Source: Pirellulales bacterium | GTDB taxonomy: Bacteria > Planctomycetota > Planctomycetia > Pirellulales > UBA1268 | Direction: 5' to 3' | Assembly: GCA_018401745.1 (NCBI GenBank) | Contig: JAGYJY010000019.1 | Span: forward strand, 1 to 64,000 | DNA length: 64,000 nt | Part shown: positions 56,363 to 64,000 of the stretch, in pieces | Numbering within the stretch: position 1 is the first letter of the stretch | How the letters are laid out: each line of letters starts with the position of its first letter | Position numbers and translations under genes: made by a program | Notes under the pieces: model-generated | Told to the model about the DNA's origin: nothing | Databases searched by the model: none | The model's input: the letters and a program-made list of their open reading frames with translations, nothing else

Positions 56363-56601
56363 CAGCCTGGTTCCCGGCTGCACTCACCCGGGGGCGTGGC
56401 CAACCCTTCGCGGATCGACTCCCGCATCCCGGGAATGGAGAGGAGATGGAGGGTTTCCTGAATGGCATCCCAGTCTTCAGCGGATACCAAGACCGCGCTG
56501 TGCCGCTCACCCGCAATCAACAGGGGTTCATGCGACGCCGCAGCCTCGTCGATGAGCCGATGCAGGTTGTCGCGGGCGTCGTTGGCTGAAACGGGCGTCA
56601 T
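56359..56601 (-). CDS. yefM: YefM-family antitoxin
   Basis: 80 residues from ATG 56601, with GGAGG eight bases upstream. MTPVSANDARDNLHRLIDEAAASHEPLLIAGERHSAVLVSAEDWDAIQETLHLLSIPGM is the Phd/YefM fold; the rest is the toxin-binding tail. It inhibits YoeB and represses its own promoter. ORF extends upstream to 56718 but without a ribosome-binding site. Confidence 0.92.
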   Translation of the reverse strand: MTPVSANDARDNLHRLIDEAAASHEPLLIAGERHSAVLVSAEDWDAIQETLHLLSIPGMRESIREGLATPPGECSREPGW

Positions 56602-56726
56602 CACCACCGCCTCCAGAGGGCTTTCCTGGCCTAGCATACTCCCAGAGCCGTCCCGCCGCGGCTCCGTTTCGCCTTTCGGGCCGCCCCCGGCCTTGCCGAG
56701 TGTGTGCCTAAAAAGCATGCTTTGGC

Positions 56727-56906
56727 ATGCGGTTCGAATGGAAACCCGAGAAGTACCCGCTCCAATCGATCGCCTTCGTCGTCCTCGATGAATACATCTT
56801 TCTGGTGCCGTTCGACGTTGCGGGCGATGTGATCCATCTGCGGACCATCATTCCCAGCCGCAAGGCAACGCGGCTGTACCTGCAGGAAAAAAGGAGCCGG
56901 CCATGA
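56727..56906 (+). pseudogene. Small toxin-like gene with internal deletion
   Basis: 59 residues: MRFEWKPEK joined to YPLQSIAFVVLDEYIFLVPFDVAGDVIHLRTIIPSRKATRLYL. The family I recall (toxin with ...DGYVYLVPFV...IFLKTIIPSRKATKKYL) has about 90 residues, with roughly 30 between the FEWDPEK start and the YVYLVPF core. An in-frame deletion is therefore likely. The stop overlaps the next frame as ATGA, as in an intact TA pair. Below the usual ORF length cut-off, so easily missed. Confidence 0.55.
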
Positions 56907-57001
56907 AACGCCCTACCTCTCGGCTGAATCAGCACGAGAAAGAGATCATCGAGGCATTCGACCGCGACGAATTCGTTCTTCGAGCGGCAAAACCGGCTTG
57001 A
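56903..57001 (+). pseudogene. Truncated antitoxin partner
   Basis: 32 residues, MKRPTSRLNQHEKEIIEAFDRDEF then a tail that is the antisense of the nucleotidyltransferase fragment. The junction is at about 56973. It is the likely antitoxin start of the preceding toxin-like gene, cut off by rearrangement. Confidence 0.45.
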
Positions 57002-57305
57002 GCCAGTCGATCCGAACCACGCCAAATCGGAAGGCCGTCATGTGGTGCTGAACGAACTCCCGGATGACGGTGTCGGCGTCGAGCGAGAATCCGCGGCGAA
57101 TCAGTTCATCGAGCAGCCCAGGCAGCGCCACCTGCGGCACGGACAGAAGGATGTCTACATCCTGTGTGAAACGGGGGCGGCCGCGGAGCATCGTCGCGAG
57201 TCCGCCGAGCAGTGCATATTCGACGCCACGCTCGACAAAGACTTCGCTGAGCGTCTCGACGGCCGTCACCAGATCGCCCGCAAGCGACTCAGTGGGTTCG
57301 GGCAT
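56946..57305 (-). CDS. Nucleotidyltransferase-like protein, C-terminally truncated
   Basis: 119 residues from ATG 57305: VFVERGVEYALLGGLATMLRGRPRFTQDVDILLSV has the GG-x-A...R-T-D-D core of MNT/AbiEii-like nucleotidyltransferases, followed by HHMTAFRFGVVRIDWLKPVLPLEERI. The family normally continues about 60 residues; here the end (RRGRMPR) belongs to foreign sequence after 56973. Such proteins pair with a small partner and serve as toxin-antitoxin or defence modules. The truncation probably inactivates it. It overlaps its partner gene by 17 bp. Confidence 0.65.
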   Translation of the reverse strand: MPEPTESLAGDLVTAVETLSEVFVERGVEYALLGGLATMLRGRPRFTQDVDILLSVPQVALPGLLDELIRRGFSLDADTVIREFVQHHMTAFRFGVVRIDWLKPVLPLEERIRRGRMPR

Positions 57306-57531
57306 GTCGCACCACGAACTGGCTGATCGCCTCCCGGGCGGCCCGCTCCTGCCGCTCTTGCTCCGCTTCGAGATGGGCTCGTTTCGGTGACCTCGCCAGC
57401 AAGATCGCCCCCCCGGCGAGGGTCGATCGAATCGCCCGCATCCGCTCCTCGGGCGAGGCGGTGCGAAAGCGGGCAGCCTCCTCGGCGATGACCGCGGAGT
57501 CGCTCGGAAAACGGAGGACACCGATGACCAT
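57289..57531 (-). CDS. Small partner of a nucleotidyltransferase
   Basis: 80 residues from ATG 57531: VLRFPSDSAVIAEEAARFRTASPEERMRAIRSTLAGGAILLARSPKRAHLEAEQERQERAAREAISQFV. This helical, charged protein resembles small proteins encoded just before nucleotidyltransferase genes; function unknown. It is the first gene of the pair and appears complete. Confidence 0.6.
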   Translation of the reverse strand: MVIGVLRFPSDSAVIAEEAARFRTASPEERMRAIRSTLAGGAILLARSPKRAHLEAEQERQERAAREAISQFVVRHARTH

Positions 57532-57869
57532 GGCGTGGCAACGCTCGCAACCGGGATTTGAAACTCTGTAGGAAGTATACGAACCAAACGGTGCCAGCCA
57601 CCAACTCTGGGCCACAGCCCTTGGCGAGGCCCGCGGGCCTGAAGCCCTTTGAGTAGCGTGGAGCAGGTGGATGATTCGGGGCAGAAAAGCTGCCAGCTTG
57701 CCCACCTGCGTGGCCGAACGCCTGTCGGCGGCTTGCGACCGCACAGCGGCCTCTGCGAGGGGCCTCCGGCCTCCCGAATCCCGTCCCGTTTGCCTTCGGT
57801 TGCGGATCTCGATTGACGCGGAACGCAACGCTCGACGTCGGGTCGGGCGGAGGCATTCGGCGGTAGACG
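57532..57869. other. Region without a gene
   Basis: About 340 bp. It has the palindrome GGCCCGCGGGCC near 57632 and the degenerate cloverleaf repeat at 57739. No promoter or RNA gene was recognised. Confidence 0.4.
57739..57789. repeat. Degenerate cloverleaf repeat, copy 4
   Basis: CCGC-aca-GCGG (57739-57749), CCTCTGCGAGG, a decayed GGCCTCCGGCC hairpin and the right outer arm CCCGAATCCCGTCCCG. The left outer arm is missing. Same order as copies 2 and 3. Confidence 0.6.
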
Positions 57870-57964
57870 TCACGCCGGTGGATGCTGATGCGTTCCCCCT
57901 TGAACGCGACACCATTGAAGGCACTCGGAGGAATCCGGGTCTCAGAGGCATTGAGGCTGTTCAT
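57870..57964 (-). pseudogene. Phd/YefM-type antitoxin N-terminal fragment
   Basis: From ATG 57964: MNSLNASETRIPPSAFNGVAFKGERISIHRR, similar to the first 31 residues of Phd-type antitoxins (ASE.R.P.S.FN.VAYKGER..I.R). The rest is unrelated sequence. Confidence 0.5.
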
Positions 57965-58126
57965 GGGAGGGGCCTGCGAGGCGACGTGTACGATTCGCGC
58001 GACTCGTTCATTTCGGCAGAGTCTGGGCTGGGCGGCAAGTGAGTCGCAAAGGCCGTCTTGCCCGCACGCTTGCCCGTCTCGCCGCTGCCGCCTGGCGTGC
58101 GGAAGTGCCATTGACCCGGCTACTCC

Positions 58127-61100
58127 TTAGGAAGGGGGCTGCGGCCACGCTGCCTGCTCGACCATCTGAAGCGAACCGACCTCTCTGCTGCGGGCTGCCG
58201 GCTGCTCGGCGGCGATGGCCGCGAATGCCGCGGCGAGTGAGCTGGCTGGATCGGTGCGGATGTCGGTGCCGTCGGTGGGCATCATCGCAATGCCCGTCCT
58301 GGACGAGGGGGCGGAGATCACGATCCGGTAGGGCTCGCTGGTGGTGCTCGTGCCATCGACGGCGGAGATCCGCAGGTAGTGCCGGCCGGCGTTGAAGGTC
58401 GTCGTCAGGACTCTGCTGCCGCCCGTGCCCGAGCCGCTTGAGTGGACCGATCCGTTGGGCAAGACGAGCTGATGCCGGAGGGCCGGACCGGAAGGCCGCA
58501 CGATCCGGATCGTGTAGGAGCCAGAGGCCGGGATGTCGATCGCCCAGTAGTCGACGTCACCGGAGGTGTTGATCAGGTCTTCGGCCGATTCGCCCAGGGG
58601 GATCAGCGTCGCGGTCTCGCGGGTGTCGCCCGCCCGATCCGGCGGGGCAGGCAGATCAGGCTCGGGCTCGGGCTCGGGTGCTGGCGGAGGCGGCGTGACT
58701 GGCTCGGGCTCCGGTTCCGGCGGCGGCGGCGTGGCTGGCTGAGCTCGGTTCGGGCGGGTGGCGGCTCGGGTTCGGGCTGAGGCTCGGGTTCGGGCGTTGG
58801 CGGCGGCACCGGCTCTGGTGTCGGCTCGGGCTCGGGAACCGGCGCCGGCTCTGGTGTCGGCGGCAGGGGCTCGGGCTCAGGAGCTGGAGAGCCGACCGGC
58901 GGATTCACCGTCAGCGTGTAGGGCTCGGTCGCGGAAAATCCGCCCCCCTCCACCCGAACCCGGATGTCGAGCTGCTGGCCAGCCCGCAGCGTGGCGGTCA
59001 CGACCCGGTCGCGGAGCGATGACCCGCTCGATGATGAACTGCCATTGGGCCGGAAGGCGGCCAGGCTGTAGTTCCGCGGCAGGTCGTGCAGACGGACCTC
59101 ATACACGCCGTCGATTGCCGCAGTCATCGTCCACCAGTGTTCACGCCCCTCTGACTGCATCGTGGCCTGCACCGAGAGCGTGGCCGGCAGGAGGCCGGCT
59201 GTTTTGCGGGTGTCGCCAGGCAGACCCGAGCCGGGCTCGGGCACCGGAGCGGGTGCCGGCGGCGGTGGGGTGGGCTCGGGAGCGGGTGCCGGCGGCGGTG
59301 CGGGCGGAGGCAGCACGGGTGCCGGCGGCGGCGCAGGCGATGGCGTCGGCGACGCTCCGAGCGGCAGCCCGTCGCCGAGGATTTCCAGCCGGTAGGGCTG
59401 CGTCTCGCTCGGCGTCCCGGAGGGGTTCGCCCAGACCTTCACAAAGTATTGCCCCGGGTCCCAGTAGTGGAACCTCCCCAACTCGCTGAGCTCGTCCCGG
59501 TTGCCCCACTGCTGTCCTGACCAGAGGAGTGACGGAGTACCTGAGTACATGTAGTAGAGGTCGATGTCGTAGTTGCTCGGCAGATTCGTCAGCCGGACCT
59601 CAGGCAGATCGAGCTGCTCGGTGAGTGAAAACGTCCACCAATCGACGTCGTCGGCGGAGTCGAGCAGTTCCTCGACCACGAAACTCGCCGGCAGGGGCGT
59701 GGCCGTGGCCATCGTGTCGCCCGCGAAATCGGGGCGGGAGGGCGTGGTGAAGGTCAGCGGCTCAGACTGCTCGGAGCCCCGCCGCCGGCCGATGGTCGTG
59801 GCATAAACCGTGTAGCTTGTTTCCGGCTGGAGGCCCTGCAGCGTCGCGGAGGTGGCCCCTCCGGCCACGAGCGCGGCCGGCTCACCGGTCGCGAAGGTGA
59901 GCTGCACGCCGACCACTTCGCTCGCGTCGACGGGCAGATCCCATGTCACCGTGGCCCGGCTCCACCAGGCAGCGTCGGCCTGGAGGTTGGTTGGCGGGGG
60001 CGGCGGCTCGCCGGAGTCGGCGGCCACGCTGAGCACCGCCGCGAGCGGATCGACCAGGCCCCAGCCGAAGTCGTCATCGCGGCCCGGCACGCCGAGATCC
60101 TGGGCCGTCTCCTCCAGGATGCCTGGCACATACACGCTTTCGCCCAGCGTCGCGGCTCGGGCATGCACCATCGCGGCGACCGCGGCCACGTGGGGTGTGG
60201 CCATGCTCGTGCCGTTGTAGGCGGCGTAGCGGTTGCCCGGGATGGTTGACCAGATGCCGGTGCCCGGTGCCGCGATATCGACCCACTCGTTGCCGGTTGA
60301 GAAGCTGGCCGCAGTGTTGAGCGGTGTGGTGGCTGCCACCGCCACCACCCCGTCGTAGGAGGCCGGGTAGGCCCGCGGTGAACCCCACAGCCGGCTGTTG
60401 CCGGCCGCCGCGACCACGGTCACGCCCCGCTGCACGGCATAGGTGACGGCCATCTCCATGGCCATCGAGGGGCTCGTGCCTCCCAGGCTCATGGAGATCA
60501 CCTCGGCGCCGTTGTCGGTGGCCCAGACGATCCCCTCCGCCACGGCGCCGGCCGAGCCGCCGCCGTCGTCGCCGAGCACCTTGACCGGCATGATCCGCAC
60601 ATCGGGCGCCACGCCCGCGATGCCCAGGCCGTTGTTGGCCGTGGCGGCGATCGTGCCAGCCACGTGGGTGCCGTGGGAGTGGCCGTCGTTGCGGCCGTCG
60701 CCACGGCCGCCCGAGAAGTCGGCGCCCGGTCCGAACAGGCCCGCCAGATCCTCGTGATAGGCGACGCCCGTGTCGAGCACCGCCACGTTGACACCGGCCC
60801 CGGTCGTGACCGGCCAGATGCTTTCAACCTGGAGCCGGTCAAAGGCCCAGAGGTCGCTGCGGTAGGTGTCGTCAGAAGTGGCCAGCGGCCCCGCCTCGAG
60901 GGGCTCAAGGTACAGCTCCACGCGATTGTCGAGCTCCAGGCTGACGAGGTTTGGTCGGTCGTTGAGGGCCGCGATCGCGGCGGTGGCCGCCGCCCGGCCG
61001 ATGTGGGTCGACCGCTCGATCACCGGCCGGCCATCGTGGTCGAGCACGGCAACAAGGGTGGTCGTCTCATCATGGCCGAGCCCACCCAGGATGCTCTCCG

Positions 61101-61308
61101 CCGACAGGTCCTGCGAACCCAGTTGCGGTGTTGCCCAGGGGGCGGCGGAGAGCATGGCCCGAGGGTCAAGCCGTTCGACCGCGAGCGCCATCCCGCGGCG
61201 GGCTCGGTTGCGGATTCGGTCAAGGCCGCGGCGGGCCTGCCGGCTGACGGGCTCAGCCCCGCGGAGTGAACGACCGGCGGCGGCATCGGGGCCAGGGTGA
61301 GCATTCAT
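58127..61308 (-). CDS. Surface-anchored S8 subtilisin-like serine protease (frameshifted)
   Basis: About 1060 residues if one missing base near 58740 is restored. The N-terminus carries the planctomycete LEPR-like motif LAVERLDPRAMLSAA (near 45). The subtilase domain has Asp in NVAVLDTGVAYHEDL near 180, His in GHSHGTHVAGTIAAT near 215 and Ser in YNGTSMATPHVAAVAAM near 380. A fibronectin-like domain and three pre-peptidase C-terminal-type beta domains follow, joined by Pro/Glu-rich linkers. As sequenced, the main frame ends at 58603 in an Arg-rich tail; shifted by one base it reads ATPPPPEPEPEPVTPP, then DTRETATLIPLGES...VDYWAIDIPASGSYTIRIV, and stops at 58127. ATG 61308 has AGAGG before it. 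Predicted to be exported and to act at the cell surface. Confidence 0.88.
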
Positions 61309-61544
61309 GGGGCACCTCTTCATGCGTGGTGGCGAAGCGGAGGGGATGGTGGCGGCGGCTGCAGCACGGTGCTGCAGCTGGTCGCCTCGTCGCTTCGTCG
61401 CTTCGTGCCATTGGTATGCCCGTCGATACGCAGCCGAAAACCGCCGCCGCCGAGAAAAAAATCGGCTCCAGGCCGATGGTTGGGGCGGATTTCACCAGGG
61501 AGCGGCGTTTTCGCCGGGCGTGAGGCGGATGGCCTCCCGGGCTG
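61309..61544. other. Upstream region of the subtilase gene
   Basis: 236 bp with no gene. Has CTGCAGCACGGTGCTGCAG (a strong palindrome, 61365-61380 region) and CGTCGCTTCGTCGCTTCGT short tandem repeats near 61395. The subtilase promoter should lie here, next to the array at 61545. Confidence 0.4.
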
Positions 61545-61605
61545 TTCATGGCCCCTTCATGCCGCGTTCATGAGCTGTTCACGGCCGGTTCAGCTCCCGT
61601 TCATG
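61545..61605. promoter_or_regulatory. Six TTCA(TG) half-sites at exact 11-bp spacing
   Basis: TTCATG at 61545, 61556, 61567, TTCACG at 61578, TTCAGC at 61589 and TTCATG at 61600. One DNA turn between copies is the arrangement bound by dimers of OmpR/PhoB-type regulators, and such a regulator is encoded 1.5 kb away. Lies between the kinase end and the subtilase start. Confidence 0.7.
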
Positions 61606-61660
61606 GGCTCGGCCGGCAGGTGGCGGCTCGGCCGGCAGGACACTTAGCAGCGGTCACTGT

Positions 61661-63058
61661 TCAGCTGCCAGGCAGCATCGCCTCGAAGGTGGCTCCGCCG
61701 CCGGGTGTGGGCCGATGTAGGATCTCGCCGCCATGGCCGCGGAGGATCGTCTGGCAGAGGGCCAGGCCCACCCCATGGCCTCCTTCCCGGTGGCTGCTGA
61801 AAAACCGCTCGAAGAGATGCGGCACGTCGTCCGGCGGCACTCCCGGGCCGTGGTCGATCACGGCCACCCGCACCGCCTCCGCATCCCGGGCAGCTGCGAT
61901 CTCGATCCGCCCGCCGGCGGGGCTGTGGGCGACGGCATTGGCGAGCAGATTCACAAACACCTCGCGAAGCAGTTCGGCATCCCCGGTGACAATCGTGCCG
62001 GCCGGCGGCAGATCGATCCTGATACCGCGTTCGGCCGCCCGCGGGAGCAGCTGTTCGGCCGCCGCCTCCAGGATTGGCTCGAGATCGACCGGCTGCAGGC
62101 GGGCCGGATCAACGGCCGCCGACCGCGAATAGGTGAGGAGGGTCTCGCAGAGCGACTCGATCCGACGGGCGAGAGCGGCCACGCGGCGCAGCGACTCCGC
62201 CGAGTCGGCCGGGGATCGGTCTCGCGAGCCGGCCACGTCGGCTTCGAGCAGGATGCCGTGCACTGGGTTTAAGAGCTGGTGGGCCACGTCGGCATTGAAA
62301 CGAGCCTGGGCCCCCCGTATCTGGTCGAGCCGGTCGAGCATGGCGTTGAGGGTGTCGGCGACATCGACATATTCGGCATCGGCCCGGGTCAGGTCGATCC
62401 GTTCGTCGAAGCGGCCGGCCTGGATCTGACGGGCTGTGGCCCCGATGCGGGTGAGCGGCGCGAGCACCTGCACAAACAGCAGCCAGCCGATGCCCAGCAG
62501 GAGCGGCGCCCACACAAGAAACGTCCAGGCCTGGAAGGCCGCCGTGCGACGGCGGGCCGCGACCAGGTCGGCCAGCGGCGTGCCGGCGACGATCAGCGTG
62601 TTGGCGGGGCCCGCCGTGGCGGCCAGGCGATAGCGGCCGGCGACGGTCCAGAGCGAGTCGCGGTGGTGCTCCCAGCCCGGCTCCCAGGCCAGGTCGCCCG
62701 GCAGGTCGAGAGCAGCCGTGAGCGTGCCGTCGGCCTGCCAGACTCCGGCGAACCACCGCAGCGGCGGCAGGCCCTGCGGCGAGCTGCCCGCCACGAGGGT
62801 CACCACCGTGGTCGGGGCGGCAGGCATCGCGGGGAGGAGAGCGGCCGCCCGCCCGGCCTGGCCCAGAATGCCCGGGTCTGCCTGCTCGGCCGCCTTGAGC
62901 TCTGCCAGCCGCGACCACACCGCGACATCGAGGTCGCGGGCCAGGAGCTCCGCGGCGGCCCGGTAGTGGACGACCCGCAGCCCGATCGTGCTGAGCAGAA
63001 ACAGCAGGCCAAACCAGAAGAAAAACCGCCGCTTCAACGACCGCCGCCGCTCAGCCAT
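61661..63058 (-). CDS. Sensor histidine kinase
   Basis: 465 residues. Two transmembrane helices (about 12-30 and 175-198) flank an extracytoplasmic sensor region of about 145 residues. A HAMP domain (LAPLTRIGATARQIQAGRFDERIDLTRADAEYVDVADTLN, about 200-245) precedes the dimerisation helix FNADVAHQLLNPVHGI (phospho-His near 262). The ATPase domain has EVFVNLLANAVAHSP (N box), VIDHGPGVPPDD (G1), LFERFFSSH and GGHGVGLALCQTIL (G2). It phosphorylates the response regulator encoded just upstream (8-bp overlap). Signal unknown. Confidence 0.94.
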   Translation of the reverse strand: MAERRRSLKRRFFFWFGLLFLLSTIGLRVVHYRAAAELLARDLDVAVWSRLAELKAAEQADPGILGQAGRAAALLPAMPAAPTTVVTLVAGSSPQGLPPLRWFAGVWQADGTLTAALDLPGDLAWEPGWEHHRDSLWTVAGRYRLAATAGPANTLIVAGTPLADLVAARRRTAAFQAWTFLVWAPLLLGIGWLLFVQVLAPLTRIGATARQIQAGRFDERIDLTRADAEYVDVADTLNAMLDRLDQIRGAQARFNADVAHQLLNPVHGILLEADVAGSRDRSPADSAESLRRVAALARRIESLCETLLTYSRSAAVDPARLQPVDLEPILEAAAEQLLPRAAERGIRIDLPPAGTIVTGDAELLREVFVNLLANAVAHSPAGGRIEIAAARDAEAVRVAVIDHGPGVPPDDVPHLFERFFSSHREGGHGVGLALCQTILRGHGGEILHRPTPGGGATFEAMLPGS

Positions 63059-63774
63059 CGATGATGAATCCCTGACCGCGAAGGGTGGTGATCAGCTCAC
63101 GGCCGAGCTTCTTGCGGAGCCGAAGCACGACCACATCCACGATGTTGCTCACGGCGCCGCCCGCCGCGCCACCGCTTTCCGGCCGGGGGGGCCGGATGGC
63201 CGCCGCGAGCGTGTCGCGGGAGACAAGCTGGCCCCGCCGCCGGGCCAGGCAGCCCAGCGCCGCAAACTCCTGGGCAGTGAGCGGAATCCGAACTCCGTTT
63301 CGGCTGGCCGCATGGGAGCGGAAGTCGATCGTGACCGCCCCGATCTGGACAGCCGTGGTCACCTCCCCCGCGGTTCGCCGCAGCACGGCCCGGATGCGGG
63401 CCAGCAGTTCGTGGAGCCCGAAGGGCTTCACCGAGATAGTCGTCGGCTCCGAGATTGAGCGCCTCGATGCGGTCGTGCTCGTTCCGCTTGGCCGAGACCA
63501 CGATCACCGGCACGCCGCTGTGCTGCCGCAGCTTTTCCAGGACATGCTCGCCGTCGAGCCTGGGGAGCCTGAGGTCAAGCAGCACGACTGCAAACTCCAG
63601 CCGGCCGGCGGCCTCCAGGCCGGCCAGGCCATCGGCCACCTCAACCACCTCGAAGCCCGCCTCTCGCAGCCCCTGGGCCAATGCTCGGCGAGCCGCCAGC
63701 TCATCTTCGATGATGAGCACCCGGGGCAGGCCGGCGGTCGCCGTGGAGGCCGAGGTGAGTGGGGCGTCGGACAT
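63051..63774 (-). CDS. OmpR/PhoB-family response regulator (frameshifted)
   Basis: 240 residues if one extra base near 63431 is ignored. The receiver domain has PRVLIIEDELAARRAL near 20, FAVVLLDLRLPRLDGEHVLEKL (phosphoacceptor Asp near 65), VPVIVVSAKRNEHDRIEALNLGADDYL. There the frame changes (GEALRAP in sequence, VKPFGLHELLARIRAVLRR expected). The winged-helix effector domain has GAVTIDFRSHAASRNGVRIPLTAQEFAALGCLARRRGQLVSRDTL and ends VVVLRLRKKLGRELITTLRGQGFII. Alternative ATG at 63789. With its kinase it likely controls the subtilase through the 11-bp array. Confidence 0.88.
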
Positions 63775-63880
63775 GCCGACATCGTACATCCCGATGGTGT
63801 GCAGCGGGTGACCGGCCGTGGGCCGCCGTCGCCGGTCGCCCTGCCGAGGCAGACGCTTCTTCGCACGCAGCCTGGCCCGG

Positions 63881-64000
63881 TCAGGTGGCTGCGTGCGGGC
63901 TCTCCTGCAGGCACTCGCGGAAGGACCGCTGCAGGCGGCTTTCGAAGCGGTAGGGGTTCCAGGCAACGGCGATCGTGCGGGTCGGTTTGCGGCCTGAGAG
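63881..64000 (-). CDS. Unidentified protein, C-terminal end (partial)
   Basis: Runs in from the right edge; 39 codons are visible: [37 protein letters not shown] and stop TGA at 63881-63883. The RTIAVAW strand followed by a helix resembles the end of a LysR-type effector domain, but this is only a guess. It would be transcribed toward the response regulator, from which it is separated by about 105 bp. Confidence 0.4.
   Translation of the reverse strand, partial: LSGRKPTRTIAVAWNPYRFESRLQRSFRECLQESPHAAT

Overview
The window looks like a GC-rich Planctomycetota chromosome, most likely order Pirellulales (inferred from gene families, no search run). The indicators are a PSD1/DUF1549-type cytochrome gene next to a DUF1501 gene, two giant PVC-type dehydrogenase/haem proteins, a Cys-type sulfatase, PhoD-like phosphatases, PEP-CTERM remnants, a LEPR-motif surface subtilase and a kinase-sigma pair.

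Layout. 0-5 kb: partial GNAT acetyltransferase, sulfatase, CaCA antiporter, PhoD-like phosphatase. 5-17 kb: a gene graveyard made of short pieces of an IS91-type transposase, an IS21 remnant, PIN, sulfotransferase, DUF1501, CobW and PEP-CTERM genes and a copied end of the phosphatase. Intact or nearly intact toxin-antitoxin modules (MazEF-like, two VapBC, a RelE pair with a stop in the toxin) and a sigma factor/kinase pair lie among them. 17-34 kb: a three-gene secreted cytochrome/PSD1/DUF1501 operon, a baeRF3 protein, a PatB-like lyase, an FKBP isomerase, a ThuA-dehydrogenase-cytochrome giant, a Gfo/Idh protein and a cysteine desulfurase. 34.7-40.4 kb: the replication-origin locus dnaA-like, oriC candidate, dnaN, dciA (DUF721), gyrB, followed by pgk. 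41.8-46.2 kb: a four-subunit group 3b-type NiFe (sulf)hydrogenase operon. 46.5-54.3 kb: B12-dependent ribonucleotide reductase, a Fur-family regulator, deoC, fatty acid desaturase, hemP with a Fur-box-like palindrome, and a second PhoD-like phosphatase. 54.3-58.1 kb: a second accessory patch with YefM-YoeB, a shrunken toxin gene, a truncated nucleotidyltransferase pair and a lower-GC orphan. 58.1-64 kb: a surface subtilase, then a two-component system; an array of six TTCA half-sites at exact 11-bp spacing lies between them.

The most notable signals are: (1) a DnaA that keeps its DNA-binding domain but has lost the Walker A motif and lid, next to a repeat-bearing oriC candidate; (2) the 11-bp-period response-regulator-like array upstream of the subtilase; (3) a 71-bp palindromic repeat that folds as a perfect three-hairpin cloverleaf and occurs in both orientations; (4) a consensus promoter with an operator palindrome that predicts a leaderless VapB mRNA; (5) five single-base frameshifts in otherwise well conserved genes, including one exactly at the NiFe-binding L2 motif of the hydrogenase. 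The frameshifts are either assembly errors or real gene damage, and reads would decide.
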